Below are positions 52,100 through 60,661 of a DNA stretch of 64,000 bases, in pieces. The notes under the pieces are model-generated. The model saw nothing but the letters and a program-made list of their open reading frames with translations. It did not search any database and was not told the DNA's origin. How positions within the stretch are numbered: position 1 is the stretch's first letter; each line of letters starts with the position of its first letter. Both the position numbers and the translations under genes were made by a program. Origin of the DNA: Planctomycetota bacterium (GTDB taxonomy: Bacteria > Planctomycetota > B15-G4 > SIAN01); contig JANQQL010000025.1 in NCBI GenBank assembly GCA_028289345.1, positions 496,001 through 560,000 on the forward strand, read 5' to 3'.

Positions 52100-53368
52100 A
52101 TGTCCGCGCCCATCCCCGAAAAGCCCAGCTGCCGCGGGGTTCAGATCCACCCGGATCCCTCTAACCCCGACCGCTACATCATCCAGGATCCCGCAGGGCT
52201 GCTGCCGGGCGTCCTCGAGATGAGCCGCGCTGCGGTCGTGCTGCTCTCCTTGTGCGACGGCAGCAACGATTTGGCGGCCATCGCCAAAGGGTTCGAGGAG
52301 CGAGTCGGTCGCGAACTCGAGCCCCAAGAGGTCATCGACTTCGTCCAGAAGATGGACGAACTGTACCTGCTGGACTCTCCTCGATTCCAAGATCTGAAGC
52401 GCCAGGAAGAAGAGGAGTTCCGGGCCAAGCCATGGCGTGAGGCGGCCCACGCTGGGGGCGCCTACGACGCGGACGCCGCGACCCTGAGCAAGAGTCTCGA
52501 CCTGCTCATGACCCTGGGAAAGCCGGCCCGCTCCGATCGCAACCTGGTGAGCCTGATTGCCCCCCACATCGACTTGCGGCGCGGGGGGGCAACTTATGGC
52601 CGGGCCTACTCCGCCTTGAAGGGACGCCAGCGCCCCGAGGTTGTGGTCATCTTTGGAACCGCCCATGCTTCGGCGTCCCACCGCTTCATCCTCTGCGAGA
52701 AGGGGTTTCGGACTCCGTGCGGTGATCTGCCCTACGACGCGGAGTTTGGCGGACGCTTGAAAGCACGGCTCACGGACGACTGTGTGAGCGACGTTCTCGT
52801 GCACAAAGCGGAGCACAGCATCGAGTTCCAGGCAGTGTTCTTGGCCCATCTGTTTGCGCCCGAACCACCGCCTCGCATCGTGCCGATCCTGTGCACGAGT
52901 TTGGACGACTGCATGGGGGATGGGCAGCGGCCGGAAGAGGTTCCCGAAGTCGAACGTTTCATGCAGGCCTTCCAAGCGACCTACGATGAAGAAAAGCGAC
53001 CCGTGTTGGTCATCGCGGGCGCCGACTTCAGTCATGTAGGTGCCCAGTTCGGCGGCCCCGTGCATCTGACCACGGACTTCCTCCAAGAGGTGCGCGGCCG
53101 AGACGTTCGTTCGGCGGAAGCCGCCGCAGCCGGCGACGCTAAGGAGTTCTTTTCGAGCGTCGCCGAGCACCGCAATGGGGATCGCATTTGCAGTGTCGGC
53201 GCCATTTACTCGACGTTGCGCATGGTTCGCGCACCGCGTGGCGAGCTGTTGGACTACGACCAAGCCGTCAGCGACGACGGTTCGGGAGCGGTCACGTTCG
53301 GCGGCATCGCGCTTTACGACGAGCTTGGCGGACGCGGACTGGGAATCAGGGAACCGGATCAAGTATGA
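52100..53368 (+). CDS. PqqD-like domain fused to MEMO (AmmeMemoRadiSam B-type) domain
   Basis: The 422-residue protein has two parts. Residues 20-95 (LLSLCDGSNDLAAIAKGFEE, then LEPQEVIDFVQKMDELYLLD) look like the small winged-helix PqqD fold that binds peptide precursors in RiPP pathways. From about 145 on it is a MEMO domain, related to class III extradiol dioxygenases: IAPHIDLRRGG, IFGTAHA, VHKAEHSIEFQAVFL and IAGADFSHVG hold the His residues of the metal site. MEMO proteins usually pair with an AMMECR1 protein and a radical SAM enzyme; neither is in view. GGAG at 52089-52092 supports the start. Its stop overlaps pyrK (ATGA). Confidence 0.8.
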   Translation: MSAPIPEKPSCRGVQIHPDPSNPDRYIIQDPAGLLPGVLEMSRAAVVLLSLCDGSNDLAAIAKGFEERVGRELEPQEVIDFVQKMDELYLLDSPRFQDLKRQEEEEFRAKPWREAAHAGGAYDADAATLSKSLDLLMTLGKPARSDRNLVSLIAPHIDLRRGGATYGRAYSALKGRQRPEVVVIFGTAHASASHRFILCEKGFRTPCGDLPYDAEFGGRLKARLTDDCVSDVLVHKAEHSIEFQAVFLAHLFAPEPPPRIVPILCTSLDDCMGDGQRPEEVPEVERFMQAFQATYDEEKRPVLVIAGADFSHVGAQFGGPVHLTTDFLQEVRGRDVRSAEAAAAGDAKEFFSSVAEHRNGDRICSVGAIYSTLRMVRAPRGELLDYDQAVSDDGSGAVTFGGIALYDELGGRGLGIREPDQV

Positions 53369-54222
53369 GCCACTCAGCAGCCCCGGCAAAAAAGGCAATC
53401 CTTGCCAAGACCCTCGAGTGTCGTGCTCTCGGAGGAGATGGCTTCCTACTTCGCGTCAACGTGGAAGAGCCGTTTGCGCAAGACTTGGAAGGCGGCCACT
53501 TCTTCATGCTGCGGACCGGGCACGACGAGTTCCCATTCTTGAGTCGCCCGTTCAGCGTTCATGACACGTTTCCTGGGCCGGCGGGTCCCGAGCTGCAATT
53601 CTTGTTCAAGGTCGTCGGGGCGGGAACGCGGTGTTTGTCCCGCCTTCAGCCCGAGGAAACGGTCGAGTTGGTTGGTCCCCTGGGATGTCCGTTCCCGGCG
53701 CCGGATTCCCCAGAGATGCTGACGATTCTGGTCGCGGGGGGGGTGGGTCTTCCGCCGCTGCACCTTCTCTTGAGGAACCGTCAGGAGCGAAAAGAGACTC
53801 ATCCCGCGCTGCTCCTCTATGGCGCTCGCCAGCGCGATCAGCTGTTCGCGCTCGAGACCCTGGACAACCTGGGAATCGAGATCCAAACCGCCACCGAGGA
53901 CGGAAGCCATGGTCGCCGCGGCCGGGTGGATCGGCTCCTGGAAGACGCCTTACAGAGTCATGCCGGATCTCCGTGCCGAATTCTCACCTGCGGCCCGGAT
54001 CCGATGATGGAGCGGGTCGCCGAGCTGGCTCGACAGTTCGAGGTTCCGTGCTGGGCGTCGCTCGAAACCCCGATGGCCTGCGGGTTCGGAGTCTGCAATG
54101 CTTGTGCGGTTCCGGTCGAGCACGATCGGAAGCCGGGGTATCGATTTGCCCGGGCGTGTTTGGAAGGTCCGGTTCTCCCGGCGGACAAGATCCTCTGGGA
54201 TTTCCCCGCGGTGAGTTCATGA
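53365..54222 (+). CDS. pyrK: Dihydroorotate dehydrogenase electron transfer subunit-like protein
   Basis: This is a 285-residue ferredoxin-reductase-type protein. An FAD-binding beta-barrel comes first (FPFLSRPFSVHD, the R-P-F-S FAD motif). The NAD-binding Rossmann part follows (LVAGGVGLPPLHLLL, ILTCGPDPMMERVAEL), then a C-terminal 2Fe-2S site (MACGFGVCNACAVPV with a fourth Cys in ARACLEGPV). That is the PyrK layout, in which it passes electrons from dihydroorotate dehydrogenase PyrD to NAD. PyrD is not in the window, so another partner is possible. The start overlaps the preceding stop by four bases. Confidence 0.85.
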   Translation: MSHSAAPAKKAILAKTLECRALGGDGFLLRVNVEEPFAQDLEGGHFFMLRTGHDEFPFLSRPFSVHDTFPGPAGPELQFLFKVVGAGTRCLSRLQPEETVELVGPLGCPFPAPDSPEMLTILVAGGVGLPPLHLLLRNRQERKETHPALLLYGARQRDQLFALETLDNLGIEIQTATEDGSHGRRGRVDRLLEDALQSHAGSPCRILTCGPDPMMERVAELARQFEVPCWASLETPMACGFGVCNACAVPVEHDRKPGYRFARACLEGPVLPADKILWDFPAVSS

Positions 54223-54329
54223 TGCCGAGCGCCACCGCTTCTTGAAGCAGCCGTGGCGAGATCGCTTTTCTTTTGGGCTCCCTTCGCAGCGCTCTCCGCG
54301 CGAGGCCGAGCCGACCCATGGATGGAACG

Positions 54330-55079
54330 ATGGCTGACGAGACTTCTTTGGTTTCCCTGGACTCCGTACGCGAGCGGATGACCCGCGCCATGGATGGCAC
54401 CATTGGCGTGAAGAATCCACCGTCAGAAGTGCTCGACGGAGCGTTCGCGGTCGCCAAGGATGCGGTGGGACTCCTGCAAAAGGATGGCGGTGGTCTGGAT
54501 CAGGAAGCGTTCGACGAATTGGAGAAGGAGCTTCCGGCAGACTTGCGTGCATGGCTTCTCGAACTTCCCTCATTCCTTGCCAAGAAGGGGCGGGAAGAAT
54601 CGGGGATGGAGCTGTGCGGGGCCTACTCGCCACTGCTCGGCGAAGCACATCTCGATGCGGAGCGAGCGGTCGTCTTGTTCGAAGCGGGCAAGAAGGACGA
54701 GGCTCTGCAGCACCTGGCAAAGTGTGAGGACCAGTACGCGAAGCACCACTGGGTGGCTCTTCGCGGAGCTTTTGTTTACGAGAACACCGGAGACATCAAG
54801 AAGGCCCGCAGCCGCTACGAAAACGCCGTGGAGTGGGCGCGAGAGTCGGGAGATCGCAAAGATCTTCGTTTCGCCTACGACGGCTTGATTCAATTCCTTC
54901 AGGATCACAACGAACAAGGTCAGGCGGTGGAATTGGGCCGCCAGATGCTCGAGGAACTTCCCGAAATCGAAGAGGAGTTCCGCACCGAGCAAATCGTGAA
55001 CACCGCCCCCAAGGTCGGCCGCAACGACCCGTGTCCTTGCGGGAGTGGGAAGAAGTTCAAAAAGTGCTGCGGCAAGTGA
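54330..55079 (+). CDS. TPR-like protein with C-terminal SEC-C zinc motif
   Basis: The 249-residue soluble protein has helical, TPR-like repeats at about 100-215 ([20 protein letters not shown], then [15 protein letters not shown]). It ends in a SEC-C motif, [17 protein letters not shown], the zinc-binding element found at the end of SecA and in many small proteins. The role is unknown; SEC-C often mediates binding to SecB or the ribosome. ATG 54330 was chosen; 54318 is an alternative with GAGG further upstream. It converges with the RND gene, 16 bases away. Confidence 0.75.
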   Translation: MADETSLVSLDSVRERMTRAMDGTIGVKNPPSEVLDGAFAVAKDAVGLLQKDGGGLDQEAFDELEKELPADLRAWLLELPSFLAKKGREESGMELCGAYSPLLGEAHLDAERAVVLFEAGKKDEALQHLAKCEDQYAKHHWVALRGAFVYENTGDIKKARSRYENAVEWARESGDRKDLRFAYDGLIQFLQDHNEQGQAVELGRQMLEELPEIEEEFRTEQIVNTAPKVGRNDPCPCGSGKKFKKCCGK

Positions 55080-55095
55080 CGCCGTCGGTGAGTTC

Positions 55096-57354
55096 TCAGT
55101 GAGCCGGGTCGGCGGATGCAAAGCGTCGCAGGGCCGCCGGCAGAACCCAGACGTCGTACAGATACGCCAAGCCAATCCCACAGATCGCACTGATCGCGAA
55201 CTGTTGGTACACCGGAAGTGCGCTCGCGAAGAACAGTCCGAATCCGGCGGCCAGGCTCACCGAGCTCAGGCGCAAGGAAGGCCCCACTTCTTGCAACGCC
55301 CGGTCGATCGATCCATGTTGCTTGCACGCCAGCAACAGGTGCAAGGTGTCGTCCACGATGATCGCGAGCAGAGAAACGGTCAACACCGTCGAATAGAGGT
55401 TCAAGTGGATCTGGGCGGCCCACAGCAGATTGGCCAGAGCCACCACGGTCATGACGTTGGCGACAATCGCGAGGGCCCAGATTCGCCAGGATCGCAGCAC
55501 GAGGAACAAGAGAATCGCCAGCGCCGCTCCTCCCCAAAGGAGTGAGCGCAGTTGAGTGGCCCCGACTTCTCTCGCCGTTTCCGAAACCAGGACGGAGTAC
55601 CCCGTGGTGTAGATCGATGCGATGCGAGGGTCCGTCTCGAATTCCGGGAACACCTCGCGCTGCAATCGCTCGGCCAAACTCAACACTGCCTCGGGCTGCA
55701 TCTCGGGAATTCGACAACCGAAGCGAACCCTGGTGCCGTCCGTTGACAACAGCTGTTTCATGCTGTCGCGGAGCGCAGCCACCAGGGGCGATTCGTTGTC
55801 CGCCGCTTCGGTGCCCGCGAACCAAGACAAGTAGGGCGCGACCAGCCAGCGCACCGCGAACTTCGCGGCGCGGTCCGTCACGCGGAATTCAGTCACCGGG
55901 TCCTGGTCGGGTTCGAGCTTGGTATTGAGGTACTTCAGGAGGGTCACCGGACTCAACACGGACCCAATCGTTCCTCCCGCCGACTCGATCAGAGCCTCTT
56001 CAAACTCGGTGAGGCGGCGGTAGAAGGCCGGGTCGGTCAACGGGTGGCGGTCCGTTTCCTCGGTCCGGATCGAGACCACGACCTCGAATGCGGCTTGGGC
56101 ACCGACGACTTCTTCGGCGGCTCGCGCGTCCTGCACTGCGGGGTGACTCGGCGGCAGATAGCGCAGCAGGTCTCCCAAGAACTGGAAGCGCTCCGGGGCG
56201 AGCAAGAACCACGGGGCGGCCATCAGAACCCCGAGGACAACCACGGGCCGGCGGCGGCGGGCTGGGGGGGCGGTCGCTGGTACCGAAGCCGAGGGCGCCG
56301 TCTTCGCCACAAGCTGGAGAAAGCCGGAAAGAACCACAAAAGTGACCAGGGAACCAAGGGCGATCTCGGTGCCCAGTCGGGCCAGCGGTTCCAAGGGGCT
56401 GAGGGACAAAGTCGCAAAGCCGAGCGAGGTGGTGATGGCGGTCAGAAGGCAGGCTCGCCAGCGTTGTCGGAGCGAATGACCCAGGCGGATGGCCCGGCCG
56501 CAATGAACCAAGGTCGCCGTCGAGGTAATCAGCAGCAGGGGCAGCACGGTGTTGGAGAACATGTGCAGCGGCCGGTCGGTCAATCGAAACCAAGTGCCGA
56601 GCAGTCCCAAGGACACCGGCCAGGACAAGAAATAGGCGCCGAGGCAGCGAGCCGGGATGCCGCCGATGACCAGAACCAGGGTTACCAGCAACAGCGCCCC
56701 GGCGAGCAGTCGAATCCCATCCGTCCAAAGCAGTTCGAGAGTCGCGCGATGCAGCACGGGAAACCCGGTCACGAAGACCCGCAGCCCCGATCCCTCGGGA
56801 GGTTCGGGAATGCGGGCGCGCAGTCTCTCGATTTCTTCGAGGTAGTCACTGCGACCGCGCAGATCCGCTTGCAGCATGATCCAACAAGCGGCAGCGCTTC
56901 CATCCTTGGCGAGGAGTCCTTGCTGCAGCATGGGGTCGCGCCGGTATCGTTTGCGGTCTGCGTCCGTGATTTCGTCGACGGACTCGGGGAGGTAAGGGCG
57001 CGGGGCGGTCGGGTATTCCAGAAACAGCTTTTTCTGAACCTGGAAATCTTCGAGGTTGGCCACGGACATGACCGAGTCGACCGCAGGATCGTCTTCCACC
57101 GCGGCAATGATGGCTCGCAGTAAGCCGAGGCATTGCTCGTTGAAGACCGGCTCCAGAGAGTCGTCGTGGACCGCCACCAGCAAGGTGTCGTCCGTGCCGA
57201 AGGCCGCGTCGAAGTCGTGAAACTTGTCGAGGGTGTCACTGCCGCGGGGGAACAATTGCTCCAAGGACGAGTCGGTGCGCAGACCTGGCAGGCTCCACGC
57301 GGCGAGCGCGGCTCCAACGATCGCGGTGAGCCAAGCAATGCCTCGCGCTTTCAG
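55096..57354 (-). CDS. MMPL/RND-superfamily exporter, probable CTG start
   Basis: The protein is about 752 residues with the RND half-repeat layout. The first membrane helix (about residues 6-20, IAWLTAIVGAALAAW) is followed by a periplasmic loop (SSLEQLFPRGSDTLDKF) and helices 2-6. A second helix (VVVLGVLMAAPWFLLAP), a second loop and helices 8-12 follow, with the VSLLAIIVDDTLHLLL core that carries the acidic proton-relay residues. No ATG, GTG or TTG lies before helix 1; the first TTG (57264) would cut it off. CTG at 57354 is preceded by AAGGAG at six bases and is taken as the start. Substrates of this group are lipids or hopanoids. Confidence 0.82.
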   Translation of the reverse strand: MKARGIAWLTAIVGAALAAWSLPGLRTDSSLEQLFPRGSDTLDKFHDFDAAFGTDDTLLVAVHDDSLEPVFNEQCLGLLRAIIAAVEDDPAVDSVMSVANLEDFQVQKKLFLEYPTAPRPYLPESVDEITDADRKRYRRDPMLQQGLLAKDGSAAACWIMLQADLRGRSDYLEEIERLRARIPEPPEGSGLRVFVTGFPVLHRATLELLWTDGIRLLAGALLLVTLVLVIGGIPARCLGAYFLSWPVSLGLLGTWFRLTDRPLHMFSNTVLPLLLITSTATLVHCGRAIRLGHSLRQRWRACLLTAITTSLGFATLSLSPLEPLARLGTEIALGSLVTFVVLSGFLQLVAKTAPSASVPATAPPARRRRPVVVLGVLMAAPWFLLAPERFQFLGDLLRYLPPSHPAVQDARAAEEVVGAQAAFEVVVSIRTEETDRHPLTDPAFYRRLTEFEEALIESAGGTIGSVLSPVTLLKYLNTKLEPDQDPVTEFRVTDRAAKFAVRWLVAPYLSWFAGTEAADNESPLVAALRDSMKQLLSTDGTRVRFGCRIPEMQPEAVLSLAERLQREVFPEFETDPRIASIYTTGYSVLVSETAREVGATQLRSLLWGGAALAILLFLVLRSWRIWALAIVANVMTVVALANLLWAAQIHLNLYSTVLTVSLLAIIVDDTLHLLLACKQHGSIDRALQEVGPSLRLSSVSLAAGFGLFFASALPVYQQFAISAICGIGLAYLYDVWVLPAALRRFASADPAH

Positions 57355-57382
57355 TGCCGGCTCCTTCGCCCGAGGATGAACG

Positions 57383-58315
57383 TCATGAGCGGCCCGCGAG
57401 TTCGGTGTCTCGGAACCACTGATACGTTTGCTCGATTCCTTCCCGGAGAGACCGGCGCGGACGCCAACCCGTGGCAGAAATCCGCGAGACGTCGAGGAGC
57501 TTCTGGGGTGGGCCGTCCGGGCGGCTTCGGTCGAAGCGCAGATCGCCTTGGTAGCCGACGACTTCGCACATCATTTCCGCGAGCTCGGCAATGGTGAGAT
57601 CTTGACCTGTGCCGATGTTCAGTAGCCCTGGGTCCTCGGGCAGATTCATCACATGGACACAGGCATCTGCCAGATCGTCGCTGTGCAGAAATTCTCTTCG
57701 AGGAGCGCCGGATCCCCAAACCGTCACGGTCGGAGCGTTCTGCCGCGTTGCCTGGTGAAAGCGATGCATCAGCGCCGGCAAGACATGAGAGGTGTCCAGG
57801 TCGAAGTTGTCGTGGGGACCGAACAGATTGGTCGGCATGACACAGCGAAAGTCGGTGCCGTACTGGCGATTGTAGGAACGACAGAGTTCCAGGCCGGCGA
57901 TCTTGGCCAAGGCATATGGCTGGTTGGTCGGTTCGAGTGGTCCCGTCAGCAAAGCGCTTTCCGGGATGGGCTGGGGAGAGAGCCGAGGGTAGATGCAGCT
58001 CGAGCCAAGGAACAGCAATCGCTCGACGCCGCTGCGAGAAGCACCCTGGATCACGTGGTTCTGGATGTCCAGGTTGTCTTGAATGAACTCCGCCGGGTAG
58101 GTGGCATTCGCGTGGATTCCTCCAACCTTGGCAGCCGCGAGATACACTTGGTCGGGGCGTTCTCGCTCGAAGAAATCACGAACGGCGGCCTGCTCGGTGA
58201 GATCGAGTCGTTCGCGAGTGAGAGTCAGTAGTTCGACTCCTGGTTCGCGCGACAAACGACGCACCAGCGCGGATCCAACCAGTCCACGGTGACCGGCGAC
58301 GAACACGCGCTTCAC
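57383..58315 (-). CDS. fcl: GDP-L-fucose synthase
   Basis: Fcl (WcaG) epimerises and reduces GDP-4-keto-6-deoxymannose to GDP-L-fucose. The 310-residue SDR protein has VFVAGHRGLVGSALVRRL (NADP site), AAAKVGGIHANATYPAEFI, LFLGSSCIYPR, and the catalytic Tyr and Lys in PYALAKIAGLELC. PTNLFGPHDNFD and REFLHSDDLADA complete the pattern. It lies 34 bases downstream of gmd on the same strand; the two enzymes act in sequence. Its stop is 28 bases from the start of the RND exporter gene, so all three may be one transcript. Confidence 0.95.
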   Translation of the reverse strand: MKRVFVAGHRGLVGSALVRRLSREPGVELLTLTRERLDLTEQAAVRDFFERERPDQVYLAAAKVGGIHANATYPAEFIQDNLDIQNHVIQGASRSGVERLLFLGSSCIYPRLSPQPIPESALLTGPLEPTNQPYALAKIAGLELCRSYNRQYGTDFRCVMPTNLFGPHDNFDLDTSHVLPALMHRFHQATRQNAPTVTVWGSGAPRREFLHSDDLADACVHVMNLPEDPGLLNIGTGQDLTIAELAEMMCEVVGYQGDLRFDRSRPDGPPQKLLDVSRISATGWRPRRSLREGIEQTYQWFRDTELAGRS

Positions 58316-58349
58316 GAGGGTCTCCTGCGTTCGCAGACGACCATCTCTT

Positions 58350-59420
58350 TCAGATACCTCGCGCGGCGGGACGGCTTCGGAGTTCTCGTTCCGCTTGCTC
58401 CAAGTCGGAGCGGGCCATCTCGACGATCAGTTCTTGGAAACCGATGGTCGGGCTCCAACCCAATCGCTCTCGGGCCTTGGTGGCATCGCCGCACAGCGAG
58501 TCGACTTCCGTGGGACGGTAGTAGCGCGGGTCGATGGCCACGATCTTTCGACCATTGTCATCCAGCGCGCACTCCTTGTCGTCTTCTCCCTCCCAATGCA
58601 ATGAGATGTCGAGCGCGGCCGCGGCAGTTTCGACCAGTTCCTTGACTGTGTGTTCTTCGCCGGTGGCGATGACGTAGTCGTCCGGTTCGTCTTGCTGGAG
58701 CATTCTCCACATGGCATCGACGTAGTCCCGGGCGTGTCCCCAGTCCCGTCTTGCATGAAGGTTGCCCAGGTAGAGACAGCTCTCCATGCCGAGTCGGATC
58801 CGGGCAAGGGACCGGGTGACCTTGCGGGTGACAAAGGTCTCGCCGCGGCGCGGAGACTCGTGGTTGAACAGAATCCCGTTGGAGGCGTGCAGCCCGTAGG
58901 CTTCTCGATAGTTGACCGTGATCCAGTAGCCGTATTGCTTGGCCACGGCGTAGGGGGACCGCGGTTGAAACGGGGTCCGTTCCGTCTGGGGAGTTTCCAG
59001 GACCCGCCCGTACAGCTCGGAGGTTGACGCCTGGTAGAAGCGAGTTTCGTTCTCCAGGCCCAACATCCGGATCGCTTCCAGGATTCTCAGGGTCCCGAGG
59101 GCGTCTGAGTCGGCGGTGTACTCCGGCTCCTCGAACGAGACGGCCACGTGGCTCTGAGCCGCCAGGTTGTAGATCTCCTGGGGCTGGGACTCGCGGATCA
59201 CGCGCACCAGGCTGCTGGCGTCGGTCATGTCGCCGTGGTGCAGGATGAACTGCCGGTCGGCCACGTGGGGATCCTGGTACATGTGGTCGATTCGCTGGGT
59301 GTTGAACTGGGAGGTGCGCCGTTTCATTCCATGGACACGGTAGCCCTTGCCCAACAGAAGCTCGGTCAGGTAGGCACCGTCCTGGCCGGTCACACCGGTG
59401 ATCATCGCGGTCTTCGTCAT
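58350..59420 (-). CDS. gmd: GDP-mannose 4,6-dehydratase
   Basis: Gmd converts GDP-mannose to GDP-4-keto-6-deoxymannose. The 356-residue SDR protein has [71 protein letters not shown] (catalytic Tyr-Lys), and [20 protein letters not shown]. Length and motifs are typical. The mannose comes from the manA step at 11-12 kb. A TACAAG element (59434-59429) just before the ATG could be a -10 and would give a very short leader. Confidence 0.97.
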   Translation of the reverse strand: MTKTAMITGVTGQDGAYLTELLLGKGYRVHGMKRRTSQFNTQRIDHMYQDPHVADRQFILHHGDMTDASSLVRVIRESQPQEIYNLAAQSHVAVSFEEPEYTADSDALGTLRILEAIRMLGLENETRFYQASTSELYGRVLETPQTERTPFQPRSPYAVAKQYGYWITVNYREAYGLHASNGILFNHESPRRGETFVTRKVTRSLARIRLGMESCLYLGNLHARRDWGHARDYVDAMWRMLQQDEPDDYVIATGEEHTVKELVETAAAALDISLHWEGEDDKECALDDNGRKIVAIDPRYYRPTEVDSLCGDATKARERLGWSPTIGFQELIVEMARSDLEQAERELRSRPAARGI

Positions 59421-59675
59421 GGCTTGTCTTGTACCCGTTGGCCGGGGGAGCGGTCAAATTCGTGTCTCCCCGCGACCGAACCTCGGCCAAACCGCGAAAA
59501 CTTCTTGGGGTTCTGCCGAATCGCTTCTTTGGGAATCGGGGAAACCATGGTCAACTCTTTGGACAATCCGGTCCCCCCCGGGAGTCTTTCGCGGTCAGCG
59601 ATCGGGGACGCTCGGATGGAGGGAGGCCTGATCGGGCCGAGGCGGCGTGGGCCGGAATGGGAGGAGAGATTCGAG

Positions 59676-60440
59676 GTGAGTCAGCCCTCGTTGAGCGTTT
59701 GCATCGTCACCCAGAACATGGCTCACTTTCTGCCATTTCTGCTGAAAAGCGTCACTCCCATCGCCGACGAAATCGTCGTCGTCGACAGCTATTCGGCCGA
59801 CGAAACTCCTCAGTTGTTGCGCGACAATCCCAAAGTACGACTGTTTCAGCGAACGTTTGGTGGACACTTCGGCGAGCAAAAGAACTACGCGATCGACCGT
59901 GCCCAGGGAGATTGGGTGTTGGTCATGGATTCCGACGAAGTCCTCGGAGACCGTGCCATCGAAACGATCCCCCGGTTGATTCGCAAAGGGCGGCACACTC
60001 ACTACAAACTTGCCAGGTATTGGATCCTGAATGGTCCTCCTTGGACCCATGTGCGCAGTGAGGCGCACTACCCCGACTTTCAATTGCGTCTGTTCCGAAA
60101 CGCTCCGTCATTTCGTTACAGCTCCCACAAGGTGGTTCACACCCACTTCCCGCGGGAAGGTCGGGGGCCGGGCAAGAAACTTCGGAACTGCCACATCTTT
60201 CACTTCGACTTCATCTTGAAGGATCGCCAGGCGCGACAAGAAAAGTACCAGCGCTACATGGACCTGGAGCCGGGTTCGAGCGTCACCTCGCGGATGTATC
60301 TGTACGAGGACTTCCCCTTCAAAGAGAGGCGTTGTCGGGAGAGTCTGACCGCAGAGGGAATGAACTCCGAGTCGCTCAAAGAAAAGGCGTTGAGTCTCCC
60401 GCGGGATCCGAGGGGCCGGGGGCGGGCCGCCAAGGCCTGA
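59676..60440 (+). CDS. Family 2 glycosyltransferase, WaaE/KdtX-like
   Basis: This is a 254-residue GT2 enzyme with LSVCIVTQNMAHFLPFLLKS, ADEIVVVDSYSADETPQLL, NYAIDRAQGDWVLVMDSDEV (the D-x-D metal site) and HYKLARYWILNG. It resembles the WaaE/KdtX group that adds sugars to the LPS inner core. The C-terminal 40 residues are basic. GTG at 59676 has GGAGGAGAG seven bases upstream and directly precedes the catalytic fold, so it was preferred over ATG 59547. It is divergent from gmd and stands next to the GDP-fucose genes, which suggests a cell-envelope glycan. Confidence 0.82.
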   Translation: MSQPSLSVCIVTQNMAHFLPFLLKSVTPIADEIVVVDSYSADETPQLLRDNPKVRLFQRTFGGHFGEQKNYAIDRAQGDWVLVMDSDEVLGDRAIETIPRLIRKGRHTHYKLARYWILNGPPWTHVRSEAHYPDFQLRLFRNAPSFRYSSHKVVHTHFPREGRGPGKKLRNCHIFHFDFILKDRQARQEKYQRYMDLEPGSSVTSRMYLYEDFPFKERRCRESLTAEGMNSESLKEKALSLPRDPRGRGRAAKA

Positions 60441-60557
60441 TTGACAGCCGCGTGTCCCGGCAAGAAGGCCGGTGTCCCCACGCCAGAGAATCTTTGACCC
60501 ATCCGAGCGATGAGATTCCTGCATGACTTCGGGATGCGGGGTGGTGCGGTTGGAGAC

Positions 60558-60583
60558 CCCGCCTTGGCGACTCCCTAGGCGGG
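60558..60583 (+). other. Leader hairpin between glycosyltransferase and sulfatase genes
   Basis: CCCGCCT (60558-60564) pairs with AGGCGGG (60577-60583) across a 12-base loop. It lies 118 bases past the glycosyltransferase stop and 79 bases before the sulfatase start. It has no T-run. It may end the first transcript or structure the leader of the second. Confidence 0.3.
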
Positions 60584-60661
60584 AGATACAAAGGAACTCC
60601 CGGACCACGCTGTCGACGGGTCGTGAGCCGTTCGACGAGCCTGATTGAAAGGACCCGTTCG

